From contig JANQJR010000063.1 of NCBI GenBank assembly GCA_028281525.1, positions 1-64,000 on the forward strand: a DNA stretch of 64,000 nt, written 5' to 3'. The notes beneath the pieces are model-generated. The model saw nothing but the letters and a program-made list of their open reading frames with translations. It ran no database searches and had not been told where the DNA came from. Below, piece after piece: positions 35,819-45,407 of this stretch. The position numbers and the translations under genes were made by a program. Numbering within the stretch: the first letter of the stretch is position 1; every line of letters starts with the position of its first letter. This DNA is from Magnetovibrio sp. GTDB taxonomy: Bacteria; Pseudomonadota; Alphaproteobacteria; Rhodospirillales; Magnetovibrionaceae.

Positions 35819-38587
35819 TTAGCCGATCAAGCGGTCCTGAGGAATGAGCACCGAAACCGTGGTGCCTTCATTGGGTGCGGATTGAATGCGCAGTTTGCCG
35901 CCATGGAGTTCGACGAAGCTTTTGGTGAGCGGCAGCCCCAGACCCGTGCCTTCGAATTTGCGCGCCAGTTTGCTGTCAACCTGGCCGAAGGGCGTTAACG
36001 CGGTTTCGATGTCTTCCTCGGCTATGCCGATGCCGCTGTCCTTGATGGCGATCACCAGCTCCCCGGATTTGTTGAGGGAAGCGCGAACCGTCACCTTGCC
36101 GCCGCTGGGCGTGAACTTAACGGCGTTGGACAGAATGTTCAGCAGGACCTGTTTGATGCGTTGAGGATCGACCATCAGGTCCGGTAGACCTTTGTCGATG
36201 CGCCGGGTCAAGGACAGACCGGCTTCATGGGCGCGGTCGCGAATCAAGCGTATGCTGGTATCGAGCAAATCGTCGATATCAATACGTTCGGGATGCAGGT
36301 CCATGCGGCCCGCCTCAATGCGCGAAACGTCAAGAATGTCGTTGATCACGGCCAACAGGTGCGAACCGGAATCGCGGATGTTTTCGATGTACTCCTGGTA
36401 ACGCGTTTCGACTGCTCCGAACAGTCCTGAGAGCATCACATCGGAAAAGCCGATGATGGCATTGAGTGGCGTGCGCAGTTCATGGGAGATGTTGGCGAGA
36501 AACTCGGTCTTGACCCGGTTGGCGATTTCGGCGCGTTCCTTGGCTTCGATAAGCTGATGTTGAAATTCGATGCGATCCGTGATGTCGCCCACAGAGCCGG
36601 CCATACGGAAAACCCAACCGGCTTTGTCGCGCAACGCCATGCCGGAAATGCGAATCCAGCGCGCCCCGCCGTCTTTGTGGCGCAACCGGCATTCGGTGAA
36701 GAAAAACGGCGTTTCCCCTTTCAAGTGGCGGATCAGGCGTTGTTGATACTCGACCCGGTCATCGGGGTGGATCAGGCGCAGCCACGATGTGGCTTTGATA
36801 TGGCTGGTTTTATAGCCGGTCAAATCTTGTAACTTGGCAGAGATGTAGAGCTGGTCCGAATGCATGTCCCAGTCCCAAATGCCTTCGCCCGCGCCGCTGA
36901 TGGCGAGTTCGAAGCGTTCGCGGCTTTCGCGCAGTTTAGCCTCGGCCGCCTTGCGTTCGGTGATGTCGCGCACCACGCCAATGAACAGGGAGCGTCCATC
37001 GCGCTTCAATTCACTGACCGATAGGTCCAAGGGAAAGACCGAGCCGTCCTTGCGTTTACCCTCGACCTCTCGCCCGATACCGATGATGTGCGGCTTACCT
37101 TCCGCGAGATAACGCTTCATGTGTGCGTCATGTTCCGACATGTAAGGGTCCGGCATCAACATATTGACGTTGCGGCCCAGAACTTCATGGGCTTGGTAAC
37201 CGAATATCCTTTCCGCCGCCGGATTGAAGGATTGCACCAGGCCGCGTTCGTCGATGGTGACGATACCGTCGAGGACGGTTTCCATGATGCCTTGCAGTTG
37301 GACGTCCCGGTTGATCAAGGCCTCGGCGGCGCGTTTACGCTCCGATGTGTCGCGCGCCACCAGCATCACCGTTTTCAAGCCGCGTTCCGAAAATGGCAGG
37401 GCGGACAGCTCCGCGTCGATGGTGACGCCGTCGCAACGCGTCATGCGCAACGGCATCCATTCTTCGTTGAAGAGGTGCTCCACGCCTTCCTGTAGAACCG
37501 CGTGAAAATCCGGATGGATATAGTTTTCGAATGATTTGCCGATGAACTCTGCGGGATCGTCGGCCTTGAGCATTTTGGCGCCTGCGGAATTCATCAAGGT
37601 GATCATGCCGTCGGTCACCACGCACGTCAGGTCGGGGGCCATTTCCACCAGCCGGCGGTAACGCGTTTCGGCGTCCAGCAGCGAAGCTTCCATATCCTTG
37701 ATGTGGGTGATGTCGGTGTGCAGGCTGAGCACTTGACCCTCGCGGGTGCGCTGTTCGTGAATGCGCCACCACCGTCCGCCGCGGAAGATTTCGTGATGCG
37801 TGGGTTGTGGATTGAGGCGTTCTTCCAGCTTGTCATCGACCCAATCATCCAAGCGGCCTTGGGCCTCCTTGATGTCGAGACGCTGAGCCGCTTCGGTGAG
37901 GATCTCACGCAAGGTGGTGCCGGGCAGGATCATGTCGCCCAGGGCCGGGTAAAGCGCCGCGTAGCCCTCGCTTGCGGCCATCAGGTTGCCGTCATGGTCG
38001 TATATGACGAAGGCTTCGCTGAGACCGCCGGGGCTGGCGGCTGCGTTGGCGGCATGTTTGAGCGCGTCGGTGCGGCTCACTTCGGCGATGCCGCCGGGGC
38101 TGGCGGTGCCGTGCTTGACCTTGTGGTAGCGCCGTTGGCTTTCCAATTGTGGGGTGATGTTGTGGGCCGCGCCGCGATAGCCGCGGAACATGTGATTGTC
38201 GCTGTAAAACGGGATTCCGGACAAGGTGAAATGCAGCACTTCTCCATCCGCGGACAGTAGGGAACAGGCGATATCAGAAAATGGTTCGCGGTGCTCCAGG
38301 GTGAACACCACCGGGTTGTCCTGCCCGCCGGCACTGTCGTCGGCCAGCACGACTTGTTGGAGGGTTTTGCCTTTGAGCACTTCCGGCGCGAGACCGGTGG
38401 TCTCCATGAAGCGGTCGGAAACAAAGGTCAATTCCAGGATTTCATTGGTTTCCCAGATCCAGTCGCCAACGGTGGAGACGATGTCATGCAGGCGCTGTTC
38501 GGGGCTGTCCGGGCGCGGCGGCATCTTGATGCGCCGTGGGGCGGCATCGCCGCTGGAGGCGATCAAGGGCTTTGGTTTACGTGTCAT
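35819..38587 (-). CDS. Multi-PAS histidine kinase with a FixL-like haem PAS domain
   Basis: Cytosolic sensor kinase, 922 residues, no membrane spans. Five PAS units precede the kinase core: about 30-150, 190-300, 305-420, 425-545 and 550-670. HisKA carries ANISHELRTPLNAIIGF (His702); the HATPase has NILSNAVKFTP, DSGIGI and GTGLGLPLTKSF. The fourth PAS has PYMSEHDAHMKRYLAEGKPH followed by IIGIGRE. Aligned with Bradyrhizobium FixL it keeps the haem-ligand His200 (here His486), Arg206, Tyr207, His214, Ile215 and Arg220 (here Arg506). An oxygen-sensing role is therefore plausible. No response regulator is adjacent. Confidence 0.9.
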   Translation of the reverse strand: MTRKPKPLIASSGDAAPRRIKMPPRPDSPEQRLHDIVSTVGDWIWETNEILELTFVSDRFMETTGLAPEVLKGKTLQQVVLADDSAGGQDNPVVFTLEHREPFSDIACSLLSADGEVLHFTLSGIPFYSDNHMFRGYRGAAHNITPQLESQRRYHKVKHGTASPGGIAEVSRTDALKHAANAAASPGGLSEAFVIYDHDGNLMAASEGYAALYPALGDMILPGTTLREILTEAAQRLDIKEAQGRLDDWVDDKLEERLNPQPTHHEIFRGGRWWRIHEQRTREGQVLSLHTDITHIKDMEASLLDAETRYRRLVEMAPDLTCVVTDGMITLMNSAGAKMLKADDPAEFIGKSFENYIHPDFHAVLQEGVEHLFNEEWMPLRMTRCDGVTIDAELSALPFSERGLKTVMLVARDTSERKRAAEALINRDVQLQGIMETVLDGIVTIDERGLVQSFNPAAERIFGYQAHEVLGRNVNMLMPDPYMSEHDAHMKRYLAEGKPHIIGIGREVEGKRKDGSVFPLDLSVSELKRDGRSLFIGVVRDITERKAAEAKLRESRERFELAISGAGEGIWDWDMHSDQLYISAKLQDLTGYKTSHIKATSWLRLIHPDDRVEYQQRLIRHLKGETPFFFTECRLRHKDGGARWIRISGMALRDKAGWVFRMAGSVGDITDRIEFQHQLIEAKERAEIANRVKTEFLANISHELRTPLNAIIGFSDVMLSGLFGAVETRYQEYIENIRDSGSHLLAVINDILDVSRIEAGRMDLHPERIDIDDLLDTSIRLIRDRAHEAGLSLTRRIDKGLPDLMVDPQRIKQVLLNILSNAVKFTPSGGKVTVRASLNKSGELVIAIKDSGIGIAEEDIETALTPFGQVDSKLARKFEGTGLGLPLTKSFVELHGGKLRIQSAPNEGTTVSVLIPQDRLIG

Positions 38588-38768
38588 GCAGCGTTCGCGC
38601 TATGCCATTTATTTTAAGTGTTGGGGGAATCGAACAGGCGCCCGCGATCCGGTGGAATGCGGATCGATATATCCCGTGCACTATCCTCTTCGTCCCCGAG
38701 TGTTTCGTTTTATCAGGGAAAGTTGTCCGTGATCAATAAACTCTGGACATTGTGGCCCGCGCCCGTGT

Positions 38769-39368
38769 TCAGCGCGGGGACAGGGTCTTGACCAAATAGT
38801 CCACGGTTTCCGGTTCATCCCATTCCAAAATGCCCAGCACGCGGCCCGCGATCTGACCGCTGGCGTCGATCAAGATCGTGGTCGGCAGGCCCTCGACGCC
38901 GACTTTACGGCCCAATTGGCTCTTTTTGTCGAAATAGAGCTCAAGGTTTTTCAGATCATTGGCAGCGAAGAATGGAGGGACCTTTTTGAGCGCCTTGCGG
39001 TCCTGAGAAACCGCAATGACCGCCACGCCGGTGCCTTCCAGTTTTTCGCTGAGACGGTCAAGCGCCGGCATCTCGCGCACGCAGGGCGCGCACCAGGTCG
39101 CCCAGAAGTTCATCACCACACCCCGGCCTTTCAGGGACTTAATCGTGATTTCCTCTTCCAAGGCATTGTAAAAAGGCGTATCTAACGCCCCTTCGCCGGT
39201 TACGGCGGGTCTGAGCTTGTTGGCCAGTTCGAGCGGCATCGCCACCTCTTCGGCCTGGGCACTTGCAACCGGCCCGGATATCACGACAATGGCGCAAACG
39301 CCCAGGCAAACGGCGCGAAACGACGCAAACAGCCGGGTCATCAAGGGTTTGTTATTTTTACGGTCCAT
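38769..39368 (-). CDS. tlpA: TlpA/ResA-type thiol:disulfide oxidoreductase
   Basis: Periplasmic thioredoxin-fold reductase used in cytochrome c or cytochrome oxidase maturation. The N-terminus is a membrane anchor or signal sequence ([19 protein letters not shown]), and the active site is [14 protein letters not shown] with Cys93 and Cys96, followed by [20 protein letters not shown] with the cis-proline. It is divergent from argH, 24 bases apart between start codons, a common alphaproteobacterial arrangement. Length 199 is typical. Confidence 0.92.
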   Translation of the reverse strand: MDRKNNKPLMTRLFASFRAVCLGVCAIVVISGPVASAQAEEVAMPLELANKLRPAVTGEGALDTPFYNALEEEITIKSLKGRGVVMNFWATWCAPCVREMPALDRLSEKLEGTGVAVIAVSQDRKALKKVPPFFAANDLKNLELYFDKKSQLGRKVGVEGLPTTILIDASGQIAGRVLGILEWDEPETVDYLVKTLSPR

Positions 39369-39392
39369 TTTGGGCCTTTGAGTTCAGTTATC

Positions 39393-40802
39393 ATGAGCAA
39401 CGACGACAACACTTCCAACACCACCAGCACCATTTGGGGCGGGCGCTTCAAGGCGGGCCCGTCCGCGGTGATGGAGGAAATCAACGCCTCCATCGGCTTT
39501 GATAAGCGCTTGTATGCCCAGGATATCCGGGGCTCGCGCGCACATGCCAAAATGCTGGCGGCTCAGGGTATTTTAACCGAAGCGGACGTGGATGCCATCC
39601 TTCAAGGATTAAGCGAAATCGAGGGCGAAATTGAGGCGGGCTCGTTTGAATTCTCCCGCGCCCTGGAAGATATCCACATGAACGTGGAAAACCGGCTGCG
39701 TGAAAAGATCGGCGACGCGGCCGGACGGCTGCACACCGCCCGGTCGCGCAACGACCAGGTCGCCACGGATTTGCGCCTGTGGGTGCGCGACGCTCTGGAT
39801 GGGCTCGACGGCGCGCTCAAAGACTTGCAAGCCGCCCTTATCGAGCGCGCGCAAGAGCACGCAGGTTCCGTGATGCCGGGGTTCACCCATTTGCAGGCCG
39901 CCCAGCCGGTGACGCTGGGCCACCATTTGCTGGCGTATACGGAAATGCTGGGCCGGGATCGTTCCAGGGTCCGGGACTGCCGGGCGCGGCTCAACGAATG
40001 TCCGTTGGGCGCGGCGGCGCTGGCGGGCACGTCCTTTCCCATTGACCGGGACATGACGGCGCATGCGCTCGATTTCCACGGTCCCACGCAAAATTCCCTG
40101 GATTCCGTTTCCGATCGGGATTTTGCGCTGGAATATCTGAGCGTGCTGTCCATCTTGGCGGTGCATCTGTCGCGCATGGCCGAGGAAATGGTCATTTGGG
40201 CCTCCCAGCAATTCGCCTTTGTGCGGGTGGCGGACGATTTCTCCACCGGCAGCTCGATCATGCCGCAGAAGCGCAACCCCGATGCGGCGGAACTGGTGCG
40301 CGGCAAGGCCGGCCGGGTGTTCGGCGCGTTGATGGGGCTGCTCGCGGTGATGAAAGGCCTGCCGTTGACCTACGGCAAGGACATGCAGGAAGACAAGGAG
40401 CCGGTGTTCGATGCTCACGACACCATGGAATTGTGCGTCACCGCCATGACCGGAATGTTTCGGGGCGCGATTTTCGATGTGGAGCGCATGAAGGCCGATG
40501 CGGGCAAAGGCTTCACCACCGCGACCGATCTGGCCGACTGGCTGGTGCGGGTGGCGGGATTGCCGTTCCGCGATGCCCACCACGTCACCGGCGCTTTGGT
40601 GGCGGTGGCCGAAGACAAGGGTTGCGGCCTGGAAGATTTGTCGCTGCAAGAGATGCAAAACGTCAACGCCGACATCACCGAGGATATCTTCGACGTTCTG
40701 GGCGTGGAAAATTCCGTCGCCAGCCGCACCTCGTTGGGCGGCACCGCGCCGGACAACGTTAAGGCCCAGGCGGCCCAAGCGCGTGAAAGGTTTTTGAAAT
40801 GA
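39393..40802 (+). CDS. argH: Argininosuccinate lyase
   Basis: Last enzyme of arginine synthesis; splits argininosuccinate to arginine and fumarate. The fumarase/aspartase-superfamily signature [22 protein letters not shown], the [17 protein letters not shown] segment and the [17 protein letters not shown] segment are intact. I use ATG 39393 (MSNDDNTS), as the ORF track start is a TTG with no support. About 469 residues. The last base overlaps the start of the small lipoprotein gene (ATGA), so argH, lptM and lysA look like one operon. Confidence 0.97.
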   Translation: MSNDDNTSNTTSTIWGGRFKAGPSAVMEEINASIGFDKRLYAQDIRGSRAHAKMLAAQGILTEADVDAILQGLSEIEGEIEAGSFEFSRALEDIHMNVENRLREKIGDAAGRLHTARSRNDQVATDLRLWVRDALDGLDGALKDLQAALIERAQEHAGSVMPGFTHLQAAQPVTLGHHLLAYTEMLGRDRSRVRDCRARLNECPLGAAALAGTSFPIDRDMTAHALDFHGPTQNSLDSVSDRDFALEYLSVLSILAVHLSRMAEEMVIWASQQFAFVRVADDFSTGSSIMPQKRNPDAAELVRGKAGRVFGALMGLLAVMKGLPLTYGKDMQEDKEPVFDAHDTMELCVTAMTGMFRGAIFDVERMKADAGKGFTTATDLADWLVRVAGLPFRDAHHVTGALVAVAEDKGCGLEDLSLQEMQNVNADITEDIFDVLGVENSVASRTSLGGTAPDNVKAQAAQARERFLK

Positions 40803-40939
40803 CCCGTTCCGCTTTGATTCGGTTCTGTACGATTGCCGTGACCCTGGTGATGATTGCGGGCACGTTGACGGCGTGCGGGCGCAAGGGCGATCCCGAAGCC
40901 CCACCGGGTTCGACCTATCCACGCGAATACCCTGGTTAG
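40799..40939 (+). CDS. lptM: Small lipoprotein, LptM/YifL-like
   Basis: Too short for the ORF track (46 residues). It begins inside the argH stop (ATGA). The sequence is a lipoprotein signal, [20 protein letters not shown], then a lipobox LTAC and a [12 protein letters not shown] segment. That matches the small lipoprotein usually found between argH and lysA, called LptM, which helps assemble the LptDE lipopolysaccharide translocon in E. coli. The assignment rests on the lipobox, the CGxKGxP start and gene order. Confidence 0.82.
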   Translation: MTRSALIRFCTIAVTLVMIAGTLTACGRKGDPEAPPGSTYPREYPG

Positions 40940-40963
40940 AAGCCTGATTTTAAAGGTAAACCC

Positions 40964-42238
40964 ATGGACCATTTCACTTACCGGAACGGTCGGCTTCATG
41001 CCGAAGACGTGGCGATTGCCGATATGGCGCAGCAGATCGGCACGCCGTTCTACGCGTATTCCACGGCCACTTTGGAGCGCCATTTCAACGTTTTCGCGGG
41101 CGCGCTAGACGGCCTGGATGCGTTGGTGTGCTTTGCCGTCAAGGCCAATTCCAACCAGGCCGTGATCAAAACCCTGGCGAACCTGGGCGCGGGTGCGGAC
41201 GTGGTGTCGGGCGGCGAATTGGCCCGTGCGCTGCAAGCCGGTGTTGCGGCGGACAAAATCGTCTTTTCCGGGGTCGGCAAGACGGATGAGGAAATCCGTC
41301 TGGCCCTGGAAACGGGCATCAGACAGCTCAACGTGGAATCGGAACCGGAGCTTGAACGCATCAGCGCCATCGCGTGCGAAATGGGGGTAAACGCGCCGGT
41401 GACGCTGCGCGTCAATCCCGACGTGGACGCGCAGACGCATGAAAAAATTTCCACCGGCAAGCTGGAAAACAAATTCGGCATCGAATGGACCCGCGTGCAC
41501 GACGTGTACGGCAAAGGGGCGAATCTGCCGGGTATTCAGATGCGCGGCCTGTCGATGCACATCGGCTCGCAGTTGATGGACCTGCAGCCCTTCCGCGACG
41601 CCTATACCCGTGCGGGCGATTTGGTCGCCATGTTGCGCGCCGACGGGCACACGATCGAGGTCTTGGACATCGGTGGAGGTCTGGGCATTCCCTATTTCGA
41701 AGATGAGGAAGCCCTGGCCCCCAGCCCGGCGGATTACGCCCAAGTGGTGCGCGAAACCCTGGGTGGGCTGGATGTGGAACTGGTGCTGGAACCCGGACGC
41801 ATGATCGCGGGCAATTCCGGCATCCTGGTCACCCGCGTGATCTATGTGAAGGAGGGGGCGACGCGCACCTTCCTGATCGTGGACGCGGGTATGAACGATT
41901 TGGCCCGCCCGACGCTTTACAGCGCGTTTCACAAAATCGAACCGGAAGCCGAACCCGCCCCGGGGACGGATCTGATCGACGCCGACATCGTCGGCCCCAT
42001 TTGCGAAACCGGCGACACCTTCGCCAAGGACCGCCGTTTACCCCCGGTCAAGGCGGGGGATTTGCTGGTGATGCGCACGGCGGGGGCTTACGGCGCGGTG
42101 CAGGCGGGCACGTACAACACCCGCCCGCTGATTGCCGAAGTGATGGTCAACGGCGCCGCGTTCGCGGTGGTGCGCGAGCGTATGGATGTGGAAGACATCA
42201 TCGCACTGGACCGCCTGCCGGACTGGCTGGAAGATTAA
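40964..42238 (+). CDS. lysA: Diaminopimelate decarboxylase
   Basis: PLP-dependent enzyme producing lysine from meso-diaminopimelate. It has the N-terminal barrel with the PLP lysine in CFAVKANSN (Lys60), HIGSQL, DIGGGLGIPY, and ELVLEPGRMIAGNSG; the C-terminal part has ICETGDTFAKDR with the substrate cysteine and DAGAYGAVQAGTYN-type ending (TAGAYGAVQAGTYNTRPLIAEV). The 424-residue length is normal. It is the third gene of argH-lptM-lysA. Confidence 0.97.
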   Translation: MDHFTYRNGRLHAEDVAIADMAQQIGTPFYAYSTATLERHFNVFAGALDGLDALVCFAVKANSNQAVIKTLANLGAGADVVSGGELARALQAGVAADKIVFSGVGKTDEEIRLALETGIRQLNVESEPELERISAIACEMGVNAPVTLRVNPDVDAQTHEKISTGKLENKFGIEWTRVHDVYGKGANLPGIQMRGLSMHIGSQLMDLQPFRDAYTRAGDLVAMLRADGHTIEVLDIGGGLGIPYFEDEEALAPSPADYAQVVRETLGGLDVELVLEPGRMIAGNSGILVTRVIYVKEGATRTFLIVDAGMNDLARPTLYSAFHKIEPEAEPAPGTDLIDADIVGPICETGDTFAKDRRLPPVKAGDLLVMRTAGAYGAVQAGTYNTRPLIAEVMVNGAAFAVVRERMDVEDIIALDRLPDWLED

Positions 42239-42270
42239 TCGACTGAATTTAAAAGAAAATATATCTAGGC

Positions 42271-43326
42271 TTATTGCCCACCGCCGTCGCCAGCCGCCGT
42301 CGCCTCTTCTTCGGGCGTTGCGAAACCCAGTGTCATAGAGCGCGCGGTGCCGGGCGGATTTTCAAACTCGACCGAGAACGGTACGGTTTCGCCCGGTTCC
42401 AATTGGGTGACGCCTAGGTCTTGCAGTTGGGTGCGGATCGCATTGCCGTCGGTGTTGGTCAGTTCGACCTTGAGCATCGGCACGGCGACCGGCTGATCGA
42501 CGATGTTGGCGACGTTGCCTTCGATGATCAGGTAGTCGATGCCATTGCGTACGTCGCGGCGCGGCTTGACGTCTTGGTGGGTCAGGCCGTCGCCCGGTTC
42601 GACCTTGTGCAGGCCCACGGCCTCATAAATGCCCTGGGCGTCCGGATACATTTCAATGACCGTATCCTTCATGGCGACGCCACCCCCGGCCACCCCGATG
42701 AACAGCACGGCGAAGATGATGCCGATGATGAGGCCCACCGGTTTTTTCGGTTCCGGCGGCGGTTTCTTGAAATGCGGGCGGCCGACGGGAATTTCGTCGT
42801 CTTCCAGTTCCGGAAGGGGCTCGCTCAGGCTTTCGGGGATCGGTTCTTGCTCATCCTCATCGACCTCGACCTCGATGGTCTCCGCCTCTTCCTCGTCGAT
42901 GTTGCCGTCGACCATGGATTCGATGGGCGGCGGGGCGTCGTCTTCGCCGAACAGATTGTCGAGCTCGTCCTGGGACAGGGGCTCTTCTTCCGGTTCTGGT
43001 TCTTCCTCCGGCTCTGGCTCGGGTTCCGGCTCCGGCTCGGGTTCCGGCATCGGCTCGGGCTCGGGTTCTTCTTCCGGCTCGGGTTCCGGTGGCGGTGGTG
43101 GAGGCGGTGCGGCGGGCGCATCCGCGACGACCATGGGCTCCGACGGGACGGCCATTTGCGCGGGCGTGGGGATGGTCACTTGCTGCTCGCGCACTTCAAC
43201 CGAATGGATTACAGACTGCTGCCATGTGTAGCCGCAGCGCGCACAGCGCATCATGGACCCGGTCGGCGAAATCGCCTCCGGTTTGACGTCATAGTGCGTT
43301 CCACAATTCGGACAGGTGATAATCAT
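42271..43326 (-). CDS. MJ0042 zinc-ribbon / DUF3426 membrane protein
   Basis: Starts with a zinc ribbon, MIITCPNCGTHYDVKPEAISPTGSMMRCARCGYTW (four cysteines in two CxxC pairs), a family found beside ftsEX in alphaproteobacteria. A long proline/glutamate-rich linker follows (PEPEPEPEPEP, residues about 75-120), then SQDELDNLFGEDDAPP, a stretch of acid residues, a single membrane span VGLIIGIIFAVLFIGVAGGGVAM, and a C-terminal DUF3426-type beta domain (EGNVANIVDQPVAVPMLKVELTN). The short motif SQDELDNLF recalls the N-terminus of FliM/FliN-type proteins. Probable inner-membrane protein, divergent from ftsE. Confidence 0.85.
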   Translation of the reverse strand: MIITCPNCGTHYDVKPEAISPTGSMMRCARCGYTWQQSVIHSVEVREQQVTIPTPAQMAVPSEPMVVADAPAAPPPPPPPEPEPEEEPEPEPMPEPEPEPEPEPEPEEEPEPEEEPLSQDELDNLFGEDDAPPPIESMVDGNIDEEEAETIEVEVDEDEQEPIPESLSEPLPELEDDEIPVGRPHFKKPPPEPKKPVGLIIGIIFAVLFIGVAGGGVAMKDTVIEMYPDAQGIYEAVGLHKVEPGDGLTHQDVKPRRDVRNGIDYLIIEGNVANIVDQPVAVPMLKVELTNTDGNAIRTQLQDLGVTQLEPGETVPFSVEFENPPGTARSMTLGFATPEEEATAAGDGGGQ

Positions 43327-43531
43327 CGCGACACAGCATGTGTTAACCTCTTGCCTTTATAGGTGTTTCGAAGATTCAACGCAAGCAAGGCGCAACGCGC
43401 CCGTCTTGGTCTTGTTGTGGACGAATCGGGCCGAGCCGTGCCATCGTAAGGCCCGCCGCCGATCCGGCCCGGATTACGCCCCTCAAGTGAGGGAATCCGG
43501 CTGTATATAAATGCATTTAAGGACTCGCTTC

Positions 43532-44257
43532 GTGGACATTGATCCCACCGCCAGTATTGCCCGATTCGAAAACGTTGGCTTGCGCTACGGCCTTGGCCCG
43601 GAAGTGTTGCAGGACGTGACGTTCGAACTGATGCCCGGCTCATATCACTTCCTGGTGGGGCCGTCCGGCGCGGGCAAGTCGTCGCTGTTGAAGCTGATGT
43701 ATCTGGCTTTGCGCCCGTCGCGTGGTTTGGTGCATCTGTTCGGGCGTGACATCGCCACCACGGCGCGCGATGACCTGCCGGCTTTGCGCCGCGCCGTGGG
43801 CGTGGTGTTTCAGGAGTACCGTCTGCTGGAACACCTCTCTACCTTTGACAATGTGGCGTTGCCGCTCCGCGTCGCCGGACTGCGCGAAGCCGATATCAAA
43901 CGCCATGTGGAGGAGCTTTTGGTGTGGGTTGGGCTGCAGGATCATATGAACGCCCGCCCGCCGACGCTGTCGGGTGGGCAGAAGCAGCGTGCCTCCATCG
44001 CGCGCGCCGTGATCGCGCGTCCAAACCTGCTGCTGGCGGACGAACCCACCGGCAATGTGGATGAGCGCATGGGCTATCGTTTGATGCACCTGTTCGAAGA
44101 GCTCAACAAGCTCGGCACCACCGTGGTGGTTGCAACCCACAACGAGGCCATGGTGCGCGAACTGGGCCATCCCGTGATGCGGCTCGATGGCGGCCACATG
44201 AGCGTGAGTCACGGCACCAAATACCAGACCAGCAACGTCCAGATGGGGGAATTTTAG
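43532..44257 (+). CDS. ftsE: Cell division ATP-binding protein FtsE
   Basis: ABC-type ATPase that with FtsX controls peptidoglycan hydrolases at the septum. Walker [13 protein letters not shown], the Q-loop FQEYRLL, signature [14 protein letters not shown] and Walker [13 protein letters not shown] are all present, and the H-loop is THNEAM. I favour the GTG at 43532, which has AAGGA eight bases upstream, over the ATG at 43511. FtsE-like proteins run ~220-240 residues, which the GTG start (~241) fits. It ends one base before the ftsX ATG. Confidence 0.95.
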   Translation: MDIDPTASIARFENVGLRYGLGPEVLQDVTFELMPGSYHFLVGPSGAGKSSLLKLMYLALRPSRGLVHLFGRDIATTARDDLPALRRAVGVVFQEYRLLEHLSTFDNVALPLRVAGLREADIKRHVEELLVWVGLQDHMNARPPTLSGGQKQRASIARAVIARPNLLLADEPTGNVDERMGYRLMHLFEELNKLGTTVVVATHNEAMVRELGHPVMRLDGGHMSVSHGTKYQTSNVQMGEF

Positions 44258-45142
44258 ATGTTTTCCCGGCGCACCGATCTGCCCTTGGATAAAGACGCGC
44301 TCAGCGGTTTCTTGCCGTGGTTGATTGCGTTCATGGTGTTTCTGGCGGCCCTGGCCCAGGCGGGCCTGATCGGCTTGGATGAACTGGCGCGGCGTTGGGA
44401 TAGCGGCATGGCGGCGCAATTGACGGTGCAAATCCCGTCCGATTCTGAGGCGAGCGGTGCTACGGACACCCGGCGTTTGCAAAAGGCGCTCAACATGATT
44501 TCCGAAACGCCGGGTGTGATGCATGCCGAAGTGGTCAGCGAGAATCAGGTCCTGAAACTGCTAAGCCCCTGGTTGGGCGTGGTTCAGGCGACCGACGTGC
44601 CGCTGCCGCGCCTGATCGATGTGGAGTTGGAGCCCGACGTGAAATTCGATGCGCGGGTGTTGCAGCAAAAATTGGCGCGCACCATTCCTGGCACCCAAGT
44701 GGATGACCACGGGGTATGGCTGGCGCGCTTGATCCAGATGGTGCGCACCTTGGAAGCGCTCGCTGCCGGAGTGTTGGCTTTGATCCTGACCGCCGCCACC
44801 GCGACGGTGGTGTTCACCACGCGCACCGGCCTGACCGTGCACCGTGAAGCGATCGAAGTGTTGCACCTGACCGGCGCGCATGACCGCTATATCGCCAAAC
44901 AATTCGCCGCACGCGCCTGGGCGTTGGGGCTCAAGGGCGGGCTTTTCGGCCTAGCGCTGGCCGCGCCGACCCTGTTTGTGTTGGGCTATGTGGCGGACCG
45001 TCTGCAGGCGGGCATGTTGCCCGACATGTCCTTGCCGCCGCTGGGCTGGGCGTCGTTGCTGGTGCTGCCGTTGGCCGCAGGCCTGGTCGCCGGCTTGACT
45101 GCGCGTTATACCGTGATGCGCAATCTGAGAAGGATGTTGTAG
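44258..45142 (+). CDS. ftsX: Cell division protein FtsX
   Basis: Membrane partner of FtsE. The N-terminus has a span (LPWLIAFMVFLAALAQAGLIGL), followed by a periplasmic domain (residues about 45-165, where FtsX contacts hydrolase activators), and then three C-terminal spans (VRTLEALAAGVLALILTAATATVVF, GLFGLALAAPTLFVLGYV, LPPLGWASLLVLPLAAGLVAGL). Length of 294 and the position directly after ftsE are typical. The gene ends inside the boundary of the MITE-like element at 45141. Confidence 0.94.
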   Translation: MFSRRTDLPLDKDALSGFLPWLIAFMVFLAALAQAGLIGLDELARRWDSGMAAQLTVQIPSDSEASGATDTRRLQKALNMISETPGVMHAEVVSENQVLKLLSPWLGVVQATDVPLPRLIDVELEPDVKFDARVLQQKLARTIPGTQVDDHGVWLARLIQMVRTLEALAAGVLALILTAATATVVFTTRTGLTVHREAIEVLHLTGAHDRYIAKQFAARAWALGLKGGLFGLALAAPTLFVLGYVADRLQAGMLPDMSLPPLGWASLLVLPLAAGLVAGLTARYTVMRNLRRML

Positions 45143-45406
45143 GGCCTGGTCTCATTATTCTGTTGCGTTTGGTTTGCGAAAACCGTTTCCTGACAAGGAA
45201 AAGGCGCGCCGGAAGTGTGGCACCACTTTCAAGAGCCTTTGACGCCGTTCAGGGAACATTTTTCGCAAATCCCTTGGACGGGGCGCTTTTTCACCTGGAC
45301 GTTGTTCGCAAGCCCTTGTAATGAATTGCATTGCGGCGGTCTTACCGCCTCGTCCAGGTGAAAAATCACCACCGCCAAATGCATCACAATAATGGGATCA
45401 GGCCCT
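45141..45406. mobile_element. MITE-like element with 31-base inverted ends
   Basis: The ends AGGGCCTGGTCTCATTATTC and the reverse complement of AATAATGGGATCAGGCCCT pair with few mismatches, giving terminal inverted repeats of about 31 bases on a 266-base unit. It has no coding sequence. Inside is a second perfect inverted pair TTTTTCACCTGGACG (45287) and CGTCCAGGTGAAAAA (45351), and several small hairpins (GGCGGTcttACCGCC). The ends match the ftsX stop and the ydcF start closely. It may have inserted there or may be a structured untranslated region. Confidence 0.6.
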
Positions 45407-45407
45407 C

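Noticed and set aside
39609-40922. 437-codon minus-strand ORF over argH
   Set aside because: Shadow of a fully conserved argH gene.
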